64,000 bases of DNA, taken from the NCBI RefSeq assembly GCF_954871325.1, contig NC_088775.1, forward strand, positions 29,427,561 to 29,491,560, written 5' to 3'. This DNA is from Gordionus sp. m RMFG-2023. Lineage: Eukaryota; Nematomorpha; Gordioida; Chordodea; Parachordodidae. This document shows, in pieces, positions 11,911 to 24,400 of this stretch. How positions within the stretch are numbered: position 1 is the stretch's first letter; each line of letters begins with the position of its first letter. The position numbers and the translations under genes were made by a program. The notes below the pieces were generated by a model, which saw only the letters and a list, made by a program, of their open reading frames with translations, did no database searches and was not told the DNA's origin.

Positions 11911-12257
11911 CTTTAATATAGTAAAATTTTTTAAATTAAATTATCCACCTCCCACCTTTAAAGTAATTAATTTTAAAAGCAGTTCTTGAGTATAGGGTAT
12001 TTTTTGGTCCCGCTCTTTTCCTCTAAGCCTATAGACGTTTTAACAACATTTCTTAGAAATGCTGTGCGTACAAGTACGTGCGGCTTGCCCACAAACGTGT
12101 GGAGGGCTCCTCATATTTTTTTCTCCCCCAAATTAATAAATTCCAATTAGATGGAAATGAGGAAAACCTAGCGTTGCTCTGTTGTGTATTCAACGTTAGA
12201 TGCGAATGCGCTATATATCACGTATCACGTATTTTGAATTTCGCTTTTCGTACAGAA
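11911..12257. other. Intergenic stretch, no assignable gene
   Basis: The stretch is less AT-rich than its surroundings near 12000-12110, with GTGCGTACAAGTACGTGCGG forming a short imperfect palindrome. A 76-codon plus frame at 12078-12308 has no recognisable family and partly overlaps the hAT end repeat. I do not call it. Confidence 0.4.
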
Positions 12258-12570
12258 TTCAGTGATATTGATATTTTATTTTTAACACAGAATTTGATTG
12301 CAAGCTGACATAGTGAAAATATAATTTATAAGTATTAATCTAATCTAATAATTAAAATAGTATTCATTTAATAAAAATTTAGATAGTCTTATTAATTTTT
12401 AAATAATAAAATTAAATTTATATATTACTCAATAGAATTATAAAAGAAATCGTTCAGAGGGCAATTAAAATTATTAGTTCAAGGGGATATTAAGGAGCCA
12501 TTAAAAAAACTATTCAAGTTTTTCAGAGGGCTCGAACCCCTGCGCCCCTTTCCCTAGTGACGTCACTACC
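12258..12570 (-). repeat. Terminal part of a non-autonomous hAT (second copy of 42850-43190)
   Basis: Reverse-complementing this stretch gives the same text as 42850-43190, including the ends GTGACGTCACTAGGG here versus CTGGCGTCGCTAGGG there, and the phrase TTTAATGGCTCCTTAATAT. Similarity stops near 12258. It is therefore one end of the same repeat family in inverted orientation, about 30 kb away. The other end of this copy is not recognisable. Confidence 0.75.
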
Positions 12571-15474
12571 CATGTGTCAATTATTTTGCTAATAATCTTC
12601 TAAATACCCCATTGCAATGAGTGGATACTACCACAGTGTTTGTGAGTTAATCAGGTTTGCCCCCATAAATGATTTGAATCTATAATTGCAGGTCATTTTT
12701 TTAAAGAGTATTTAGGTAGGTTTTAAAAACAATTTTATGAGATTAATGTAGATTTTATACGAAGTGAGAGGACAAAAACCATTTTGTCTGGATGTGGAAA
12801 ATTTGTTAAAAGAACTGATAAATATAATAACTCACAAATCATTGTTAATTCAATATTTTCCAATATTTGGCCTTTTCTCTAAAAATTTATAGAAATCTTG
12901 GAAGAATGAATACGGATAATCTATTCCTCTCACTTGACCATTCTGATTCATCCATCGTCAAATAAAGGTAAAATTTATAATTTATCCATAAGGAGAAAAT
13001 TCTGATTTTCCGTCATTCTTGACGAGCTATCAGCTAGTATTATAATAATTTATCATTTAAAGCATAAAAGTTGCAGAAGTTTAATGCTCTTTCTTTTCCA
13101 AAAATTTATAGCAAAGCATTTATATACTGCGTATAAAATTTCCCGAAAACAATATGACATTTTTGTTCTAATTTATTCGTAAAAGAATCTTATTCTACTT
13201 GTCATTGAATGTTTACTTGCTGACTTTGTTAGATAACGAGATATCTTGGCTTACATTCTATAATTAAATCTCGTATCCTGATTCAATATATAATTTTTGA
13301 AATCGGGCTTCTAATATAAGAATCCAACACCTAGATAAATATTATTCGCATATCGCTAACAGGAAGACTTGAAAAATATATTTTCCCTATGAACCTCAGA
13401 GCTATCATCCTTTACTAATAAATGGTTGTCTACCTTACCTCTCAAAAATGATGCTAAATTGAAATTAGACTTTTTTGTGATAAAATAAATTAACATGTTT
13501 CCTTAAATTTTGAAAGAAATATTAAGAGCTTCTTCTCTGTATATATAATTCGCAGTTATTTTTAAGATGTTGTTTTCCAATTCTTTTTAAAACATTATTA
13601 AGCGAATTTATATTAGCTCCGAACATATTTTTGAACATATCTAGCATAGTGCCATCTGGCTATGACGTTAAGTTTTATTGTCTTCGTGTGAGTTTTATTA
13701 TTGTGCGTATCATCATTAGAATCACAACTTGGAAAACGGTTATCAGGCTAAAGATTGGTGCTATCAAGATCTATGCCACCTATTCGAAAATAGGAAGCCA
13801 GCACCTTTAGTTGTAATCAATGTCATTGGATGTAGAAGACGCCATTGAAAGGCATTTCGTCTACATAACTTTCGCATTCCCTCTATAAGTCATTTATTGG
13901 CGGATTCCAATATATATGCACTTTTGATTACATTTTAATGATGAATCGCTGTTCTATTATATTGTTTCTCCCAACATAAAATAAAATAAGGGATCTCTAT
14001 AGAGCTCAAATGTTGCCATTGATGCCGATGAAATATCTATATTTAAATAAGAGCTAATAATTAAGAATTAAATTTTTATATATTGAATAGCTGGTAGGTA
14101 AAAAAAATCGGTAAAATTTTCATGACCCACATTGAAGCATTTTATCTACTTTTATCTCCTTTCAAATTTTACTTAAATCTAAAGATAAATTTATTAATAA
14201 GAAAAAGGGATACAAAAAAAAACATTACATATCGGTGACAACGGAAGAAGTCAAAAATATCTTATAAATTATATAAATATGGGTAGAGATGGAAAATCCA
14301 TGCATGGCCTAGAGATAAGCCTCGAAGCACCATTTTCACGTTACATGAGGTTTTTATAAGGAACTCTTTATTAATAAAATCGTATGCGATTTGTTTTATC
14401 AATGATAATTTAGTGAATCACCACGTAATTATATGCACTCCAATTTTAAAAACTTACAGCAATTATTCTATGCATTATTTTGGTGTGTAAAATGAATTGA
14501 AAAATGGGTACTCTTTTGATATGATTTAAGAAAATATTCAATTATTATTTAAAAGAGTTACAAATAAATTCAATGATTATTAATGTCCAAATTTGGTATT
14601 CGTGGAAATTTTGATACTTTTATCTAAAAAAAATAGCTTTTTTAACGTTTATTAAAGAAAAAAAATAAATTTTCTCTCGACGTTTTATTAATATTTTAAT
14701 GATCTAAAATGATCATAGAGCGACTGTAAAATGATATATTAAAAATTTGGAACGGGCTCAAAAATAAATTACAAATCCGGCCAATGCCAATAACTTTTTT
14801 TTGTAAAGCTTATGCGAAATTCTTTAAAATAATTTTAAATAAATTAACTGGAAAACAATTAATAGATTGTTTAGCATTCATTTACTGGCTGATATACTGA
14901 TTTTTTTTATTTTTAACAATTTACAAAATATAAATTATATTATATGTGCGATTTCATAGATGCAGAGTTGTTAAAATATACTTTTTAAATGTATCTATAT
15001 ACAGAGCCCATATAGATACCATATTTTTGTAACTCGATACTTTAAAAACTCCGCATAAGCGTAATCAAGATTTTGTTAGAATTTAAAAAGAATAAAATAT
15101 ATCAAATTCTCTAAAATTAATTTTCATACTTTAGCTTTCCAATAAATGTAAAAAAAGTTTTCAAAAATATATCTGTTATTAACATGGATAGACAATTCAA
15201 ATTTAAGTAACGATCTATTCATTAAGTAAAGGAAGGCTAACAATTAATTAATAGGCATATATCGAAACATATTTAAAAATTAACTTTTATTTGAGATAAC
15301 CCAATGTCAACAATTAACAAACAATGGAATAAAAATGTGTACATATATAGGTAGTTAATAAATATAAATAAATAATTACAATAAAATAATTCAATAAGAA
15401 TGTAGGGAGGGGTATATTTTGATTATAAATATCTTTCCAGCGCCTCAAAATTGGAAATGTGTTGAGGTGTTTTT
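12571..15474. other. AT-rich stretch downstream of syntaxin-5, no recognised gene
   Basis: Nothing recognisable was found. Weak signals noted: overlapping open stretches of about 40 codons near 12745-12890 on the plus strand, and slightly GC-richer spots near 13640-13860 and 14280-14360. None matches a family I know. The last few hundred bases before 15475 should include the 3' UTR of syntaxin-5. Confidence 0.45.
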
Positions 15475-18400
15475 TTAAGCGAAGAAAATGACGAATAAAA
15501 CGACAAAAATAACGAGAATCGCGAAAATTTTTATCATGAGCCAACGATTGGACGAAAGGCTGTGAAAATATCTTAGTATTTCGCTATGAGCCGCCTCTAT
15601 CGAAAAATGGGTTTCCTCGACGTTGGCATCTATCCTATTTTTTAAAAAAGGTAATTCATTTCATCGATATACCATAAATATGAATATGAGCGTTACGGTG
15701 TTAATTTTTATGAAAGAGTTGCCCAGCCTTATTTATTTTCTACCTCACCTTTTTCGATCTCATTTTTCAAATTTTTCTTCCTATCTATATTTATTTTTTG
15801 ATCGCACCCTTTTAATTAAGTACAATTTTTGTATAAATAAAGGTGCTAAGAATGTTGTAATGAATATATTTTAGACAGCACGTCTCAGAAATTATCAAAT
15901 GACGAATCCAATATGAGTTCTGTTCCTTGTCTTTCAATGCTGGTTCAAATCTTTAATCTAGAAATATCGATCCGCCAGAACTAATAGTATATTTGATTTA
16001 GAAAATTCAAATAATTAAAGAAAAAATTTATTTAGGTTTGGAAAAATAAAAGAATAATAAAGAAGTAAAAAAAAAGTTGGTATGGACGAATCTATAGAAG
16101 ATGTCGAAATCGAAAACGGTATTGAAGCCTCATCATTATTAATAAATATTAATCTCCAGCAATTAATTAACTTTTTATCAATCATACACTGCACCAATAA
16201 AATCTCGATACAAATTATATATGCTATAGCTATTAGTGTTATAACTTTCTTAAATTAATCATTTTATCCCTCGTTACTAAATATGATCTTACCATCGCTT
16301 TCGACCAAATGAAGAATTTGTGTATTTTTTTTTGGTGTTCAGTTAGAGATTATCGTTTTTTCGGTCGACTTAATCAATCTCTCCAGTTGATTTCGACTTC
16401 TTTCAGCAACTCCGAATAATCTCGATCACCAATTTTGACTATGAGTGAATTTATGAGATTTCATTCCCAATTCTTTTGTTCACATTTTTAAGTATCATTC
16501 CTTTCCCCTCCAACTTAACTAATTTTCTTCCCCTATCCTCAAATCTTTAGCTGGTAATTTTCTAACAGACTACTCGATAAGCAGTTGATTTTTAAAAAAA
16601 AAGGTTAGTGATATCCCTGATCAGTTATTTATTCCCCATTTTTTTTCGTCCATGTACTACCTCTGAATAATCTCGTCCTGTTCTTTGACCATGTTAGCTA
16701 ACTGTGTGAATATGGTGCCGAGTTCGACTATGGTTGATTCGATGGTCTGCACGGCTCCAGCCCGGCTCTCGAGCAATGAGTCTGTTTGGTCTCTCATCGT
16801 GGATTGGGCCTGGGCTTGCAAAGGCATAGGGATAACGGCGGTAGCGGTGCGGAAAACGGTGGGGTCGTAATTCGTAGCGAGAGCTTTTTCTGTTAAGTGG
16901 TTATCATAATTATATTAAACTATATACTACCCTACCTCACTTATATGTGCCGATCCTTGATTTTCGGTGTATGTTCGTTTTTAGATTCAAAATAATATTA
17001 CTAATCTCTATTTTTAAATCATTATTAATATAAATATTTAGGATATTAATTATTTCAAATGTAAATTATATTAATTATTATAATATAGTTATGAATGTAT
17101 GTGTATGATAAATAATTCAAAAATATTATAATTATCCAGTCCGGTTTGTTGTTCCTCAAACTCTGTTGATTTATTTCTTAATTCACATAAGCCCCAAGTT
17201 CTTACCAGGATCCCTATAGCTGCCCGAGAATCGATCTCAAGATTCCTTACGTCTCTTATGAATATTTTAAACTTAGATTTCTCCTCAACACCCTTGTGGT
17301 TAGATCTAATTATTTTTTGCTTTCGAGTTTTAGTTAAGCCCAAGAATAGAATAAATAACTTATCTGCCTCAATAAGGGAGAAAGTGTCCAATTTTGGAAA
17401 TACTAATATTGATGAATTTATCCCATCTAACTTTTTCCGCTGTAAATTGATATCTGAAAAATTAGATCTTGGAGATATTAATGGCGCTGCCCGAATATTG
17501 ACTTCTGATGATACGATTTCCCCTATCAACGTTACTATCTTTCAACAACTTCTCGAGAAACATCCACTAGCTTCCCCTTTTAACATTCACCCGAATGCCT
17601 CTTCCTTTATTCCTTTTACCTGTGATGAAGTACTTAAGTGCCTAAAGTCCTTTAAAAAAGGGACGACAAGTGGGTTGGACGGTTTCAGACCTGGTTTTTT
17701 GTGGATTCAATGCTCTGATAGTGGTTTTACTGACCCTTTGCTGAAATCATTAACTGAACTTTGCAATAATATCCTCTTATACGAAGTTCCTCTTTGTATT
17801 CGTCCTATTCTTTTTGGAGCACGTCTTGTTTCTTTAACCAAGCAGGATGGTGGCATTAAACCCTTAGCCATAGGTCACTCTATCGTCGATTAGTCGCCAA
17901 GGCTATTTTAAATAGGATCCGGCCTAAGACCAGTTCCCTCCAATTTCCTCACAGTTGGGATTTGGAGTGAGAGGTGGGTGCAAAGTGGCCTCGCATGTAG
18001 CGCGTATTTTTATAAATACTGAGGCGGATAAGGTTTTCTGCAAGTTAGACTTCAGAAATGCCTTCAATAGCATCCATAGGAGCGCATTCTTACCCTCTTT
18101 CTACATCATTTCCCAAGATACTAGAAATTCCTTAATTCTTCGTTACTCAAATTCGGGGAATTTTCTATATCCTCTAAAGAGGGGATTAAGCAAGGTGATC
18201 CACTAGGTCCCTTGCTTTTTATTATAGGGATTCAGGTTTGATTAAAAATTTAAAGTCTGATTTCAAATTAGACCTTAATTTATGGTATCTCGACGATGGC
18301 TCTTTTGGCGATTCTTTATCCAATGTTTTGTCCATCGAGTACGTTGAAATTGAAGCTTCGAAAATTGGTTTTTCCTTAAATAGAAAAAAAGTGAAATATC

Positions 18401-21400
18401 TTTCCTCAACAATAAAGATTTTATCCCTCCCTAGATTTTAAAATTATTCCCCACGAGTAACTCTGTTTGCTAGGTTCTCCTCAGCTTTTTAACTTCCTTT
18501 TGTCAAAATTTTTTGACAATTTGATATAATCTCTTTTTAATTCGCTAAAGAATCTTCCTCACCTTCCCAAGCATCAGTTCTTTTTCCTCACAAAAAATGT
18601 CTTTTCCTACTGAAATTCTTACACATATTTAAATCTTCCCCGGTTTTCCAGTATAATACTCTCCTTAAGGCCTTCGAATTAATAAACCTTTTAGTCTTAA
18701 AGTTTTCCGATTTTAATTGGTCCTTCGCCTCTATGTCCGCTTACCGGGGAGGACTTTGATTTTCACCCCCCTTTCTAATGGCAATTGCGTGCTTTCTTTC
18801 ATCTCGGATATCCTTTAACGATTCTATTTCCTCGCCTATCAAGTTATGATCCCTCTTTATCTTCAGCTAAACAAGAGTGGCTTACTCTAGCTATCCAAGG
18901 ATCCGATAAGCCAGTTTCCACATCTAAAGAGCCTCATGGTCCCTATGCTTCAATGCGCATTTGAAAAACTTTGTCTGAATCCCGATCTAACTAACCTTCA
19001 ACTGTTCTAAAACGCAAAAAAAAATTCAAAAATTCTAACGATAAATGACTAGACGCGATTCCGAGTGGTAAGAAGGAAACGTTACTCACAGACGATGAGT
19101 TTCAAACTGCCATTGGCCATATGCTTGGTTGATTTATCCCTTCCACCTGTGCTGCCTGTTGTAAACAGGTTGATCCCTTCTCTAGACATGTTTTTCTTGT
19201 CTCAAAGTCAGTGGCCGTTTTCTGAGGCACGACAACCTTAATAGGTTAATCGGCAAAGCCTTGATTTCGGCCGGTTTCCCCAATAATTTGGAGCCGTTAG
19301 GTCTCCTGAATGCGGACGGTAAGCGCCCCGATGGCATGTCTTTGACGTCTTGGCACGACGGCAAAAGATTTATCTGGGATGTTTCGTGTTACCTCCTCTC
19401 CGGCTAACAGAAGTACCAACCCCTGGAACTCATAGAAATCAATAAGTTCTATTATATTTATTCACCTAATATTTAGCGTTCGGGGAAACCCCGGTCCCCA
19501 ATCCCTAAAGTTCTTATGTCAATTGGGTAGAAGAATTTTATTAAGGACAGGGGTCAAAAACGAGTCCTTATCTCTTAAACAAAAAATCCAATTCAAAATC
19601 CTAAAGGAGAACTACAAGTGTTTCTTCGAAACACTCCCTTTTCCCTCCTAGTTCAGCACGCATGGTGTTCCTATTTTATAAAAATACAAAATAAATATTA
19701 TTTTCCTTACTACATATAATTTTAATTTTTACTGTTTTACATTACATTATAATATATTTAATACCTATAATTATAATACTTTAAAATCATTTATCATACA
19801 CATACATTTCATACGGATATTAATTAAAATAAAAAATTAATTTATATCGATAAATTTTTATCTGTCTTAATATCTGCCCAATATAACCCTAAGATTCACC
19901 CAAGTATAAAAGAATCGTCTGCCTTCTTTACAATTCAGTTAAATGACCAAAAATATATAATCAGTGAGATTGTTATTGAATTAAAAGAGTGTTATTCCTT
20001 ATTTGAATTTTATTTATTAAAATATTTTAATGCATATTATTAAATTTACTTTAAATAATATTTTAAATTTCATTTGACTTTATAAATTTTATATCTTTTG
20101 GTAAATATTTTTTAAACTCGAGATTGTTCTTCATAATATATATAATATTAATGATTTGTCTGGAGGCAAATATAATTTATTCTATAAGTATAATAAAACA
20201 AATTTATCTATTATAGACTATTTTTCTAAAATTTTTACCAGGGGCACGCTATCAAAACGATTGGGAGGGGCAAGCTAAAATAGGCTAACTATAAAAAGTG
20301 TCAAAAAGGAGGTGATTACGACTATAACATTATGTTCAAGTATTCTATTTCGTATAGGTTATATTCTATTCTAAATATTAGCAAAAAGTTAAAATCAATT
20401 TAATATTTATTCATTGTATAAATATTTTATGTCACGAATATGTAAAGTTTATTTCCTAACATTTTTTAAACCTTAAATACTGATGGATGTAAGAAAATTT
20501 ATCAACCAAAAAAAATCTATTTTATTCATTACAAATAATTATGATTAGATTTAGAGTATATGAAATATTCAGCTATCCAAATAGACAAAATTTACTGAAT
20601 ATAATTATTTCTGATACTTATTATGCTACAGAAAAAAAGAAACTGCAAAAAGCCTGCATGACAATATGGAGCTTTTGACATAAAGCTGTTACAGTGTTTT
20701 TGGATCCAGAAGCGCCTATTTTGTATGCCCTTGGTGAAATATCAAAATCACCTGAAATGGATATTTCATCTGAAACTGATACATTATTAGATTAAATATG
20801 ATTGCCGATTTTTAATTGAAATGTATTATTACTACACAACAATCTTATGCATTTTCAAAAAAAATGGATGGTTAAAGTTATGAGAATCGCGAATGTTATT
20901 ATATTACAACTTATAAAACCAAGAGATAATATCGACCAGGAATTTCTCGAGATTTATATGATTGTTGTGGTGAAAGCGAAATTATATCATTTTGAGATTC
21001 ATAAGCCTTGACTTTCACCGACAAACAAATCGTTCCAATATTAACGTGGACTCGATTGAGAATTACTATAAAATAACCTTTTTTATTTCACCTTTGAATT
21101 TAATTTTGACTATCAATGAACAATTTGTGATTTATTATTTGGCTCTATCCAATTTACAAATACTATAACTTATAACTCATTCTGATTTAAGGATATATTT
21201 AATCTAGAAAAATTAAATATTTCGCTAAATTTAATTCATAGAATATAAATGTATCTGAAGGACAATTAATTTCAGAATTTAAATGTTATGAAAAATTCAT
21301 TTTTGTAGATATCTTTCAAGAAATAGAGTGGAAGTATTGCATACCTTAAAATATATTTAATAAGTTTTCCTAATATGTTAAGATTACTGTATATTTTGGC

Positions 21401-24400
21401 AATGATACCAACAAGCACAAATGAGAAGATCTTTTCTTCATTACAGAGAATAAAAACCTATATCAAAAGTATATCTTAATATTGATTGAATAGACTAGAT
21501 TTATCGAGATCTAATCCCTAACACAGAACAAATTATTAAAAAATTGGTCGTACAGAGATTAAATTTTCATTTAAAAATATTTTAATTAACTTTTTAAATC
21601 ATTATAAACCATTTAATTTTAAATTCAAACTTAATATTTTGTATTTTCCAATATTTCATTATTTGTGTTCGAAATTATCATATTTTCAAATATGATTAAT
21701 TCTAATAAATTTTATATGATGATTAGTTCTAATAAATTTTTAATGTACCCAAAAAATCATACACTGAATTTAAGTAAAATTTGAATCAAAATTATTAATT
21801 TAAATTTAAAGAATTCTCATAAATTTTTTAACAAAAATGTGGGGCAATTAGTTTTTGTAAACTTATTAAAATCACTTTAATAATGATAACTAAGTTTTCA
21901 TAACTTATATGTGCTCATCATTTATTTCTTGTTCAGATTAGTTTTTACCATATCATGTTTTACACATTTAATATGATAAATATAATAAATACATATAGAA
22001 GCTTTTTTTTGCCAGAATAATCAAAAGTATAATTTTAACATCTAATGATTTGATGAGTTCTATCATAGAACTTGTTACTGTAAATAATCAACCTCCATCA
22101 ATTATTGAGGATTCGGGGTCTCAAATATGATAAATCCACTTTTATCTGGGCTTAATTTAGTTATTAACAGAAAAAATTTACCCTAAAAGAAAAGCCCAAT
22201 CCATTCATGGCAAAATATCAAGAGAGGTAGAAGGAAAACTAATAAGGTTAAAAATTGAGGGTGTTCAACGACTAGAGTCAATTTTAGTTTAAATACTCGA
22301 TTTATATCAAAGTCTATTGTAATTTTGAGAACTCTTGGAATTAAAGCTAAAAGAAAAAAGTACAGAATATATGAAAGAGAATATAGTAAAAACTTTACAA
22401 AAATTTAAAATGAATATTTATATAATTACAATAGTGCAAATTTTATTAAAGCTATAAAGCTCTTGCAATAATTGACTATGACATAGGTGATGAATCAGCG
22501 GATGGTAAAATATAAATGTGAATAAAAATGCTATCGATTATATAAAAAATACCATTATCAATGGCTTTATCAGATTCATGCACGTTGTGCAGCTCACACA
22601 CTCCTGCTCACTTCAAGATGCAATAAAATTATCATCCACTGTGGATATTCTTGCAAAGGCTAGGAGCTTAAATTTGTTATTAAGGCATCCCACTTATCAA
22701 AAATTATTCCAGATAGGCTGATTTTACTCAAATTAAATATCGAAGATTTCTTTTCAGAGCTATCAGATTATTTATTGCCCGAATTTGAATTGTAAGAATT
22801 TTAAAACCAATAAAATCGCAACCAAACGTTTCCAACATGAACAGTTAACACTTACAGATTTTTGTTTAAAATGGTTAACCTGCCATCTTGAACTAGGAAA
22901 AAAATTCAAGCCCCTTTTCTCAATTACTCTATTCTAAGAGGAGAGAAGAAAGGTTTATCAAAAATGGCATTCTCATAGCTGTGGTATACATGGACCCAAA
23001 ATTAATTACAAGTTTATTAAATTAATTATTCTTGATTTATATTGAGTATAAATCCTTAAATATTACAGATATTACTTAGTGATGATGATAAGATTAGTGC
23101 CAAAAGGCATTTTGTTAATTTAAGAGTCGGATTAAAGTCATATCCAAACGATTTTATCTGATGATAATAGTTTGGATGAAGTTATTGAAGAAGCTGATCT
23201 AAAGAAATTGATAAAACAAAGGCAGAAGAAAATACTTTAAAAAGGGCAAAGGATTGCAGAGAAAAGCATTGGAACGATAATTAGTGGATTTGGCTATTTT
23301 AAAAGATTGGATAAGAAGAAAAATATTTATTTTTGTAAGTCTGTTAAGCTACACCCTGATTTATATATTTTATCTAAAATCTTATTTGCTGTTCTTGCAA
23401 CCCAAGTTAATTAGTTATATTTCCATATAAATATATTTAATAGTTAGCGTTGATCTTTTTCACATTTAAAATTCTTTCAATGTAAAGATAGAGGATGAGT
23501 GAAGAACTCTTGGAGGATAGTTAAAATTTTTAAAATTGATATGACTATCCTTTGTATTTTTAAATATATTTTGCCTATAAATAAAATAAAAATTATATTT
23601 TTAATTATGAAGAAATTAAAAAATTGAATTTCTAATAATCAAGAAATATGCAAAATATAATTTATATAACATTCAAATATTTCTAAACCCAAGTTGAACC
23701 TGGAACCAACCCAGGGTTCAAAAATATTACCCTCGTACAACTTACTTAAATTTTTTTACTTTGAACCTCGTTTTTACCAGGTTCACAACCCCGTTTTTCT
23801 AATTTTATACAATTCTAATAAAATTTAATCAATTTATAATCTTTTGGTTATATTTTTTTTAAATAGGAAGAGATAATTATAATAGGTTAATAAATACATA
23901 TGCAGAAACCTACCTTCTTGATTACCTATAAATAATGGTTAAATTTACATATATCATAATATGGAAGTGCATGAGTGTAAATGTTCTAGGAAATATTCCA
24001 TTTATCAATAATCATAGTATCGTGCTAAGTCGGTATTAATATTTTTTTTAAAAAAAATTAATATCGGACTATATCGTGTTAAATTTCTAAATATAATATC
24101 ATTCAATTTTGTGAAATAAAGTGGTATATTTAAAAAAATTTCCAAAAAAAACAAGCACTCATTTTTTCTATATTTAAGTAATTTGGGTCGAGTGGACAAA
24201 TAATTTTCATTTAGGGTTGGCCTTTTGGAACAAATTAAAAAATTACGGTTCGGGATTAAGTTGGGCAAATTTTTTTAAAAAAATTTCAGGCCAGGCTTGA
24301 AAAATTAGTTGTACTAATCCCCTCAATTCACTTATTATGGCTCAAAGAAAACATCTTCCAGTAAAATAGATTTCCTTTGTCATATCACTAATAATATAAA

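Noticed and set aside
16941-16987. Exon-like stretch reading NLKTNIHRKSR next to the syntaxin-5 SNARE exon
   Set aside because: It resembles the NLKQQ block, but there is no AG acceptor in phase and its donor phase does not fit the next exon. The true block (NLKQQKTRQ) with correct splice sites and phase lies at 27061-27088.
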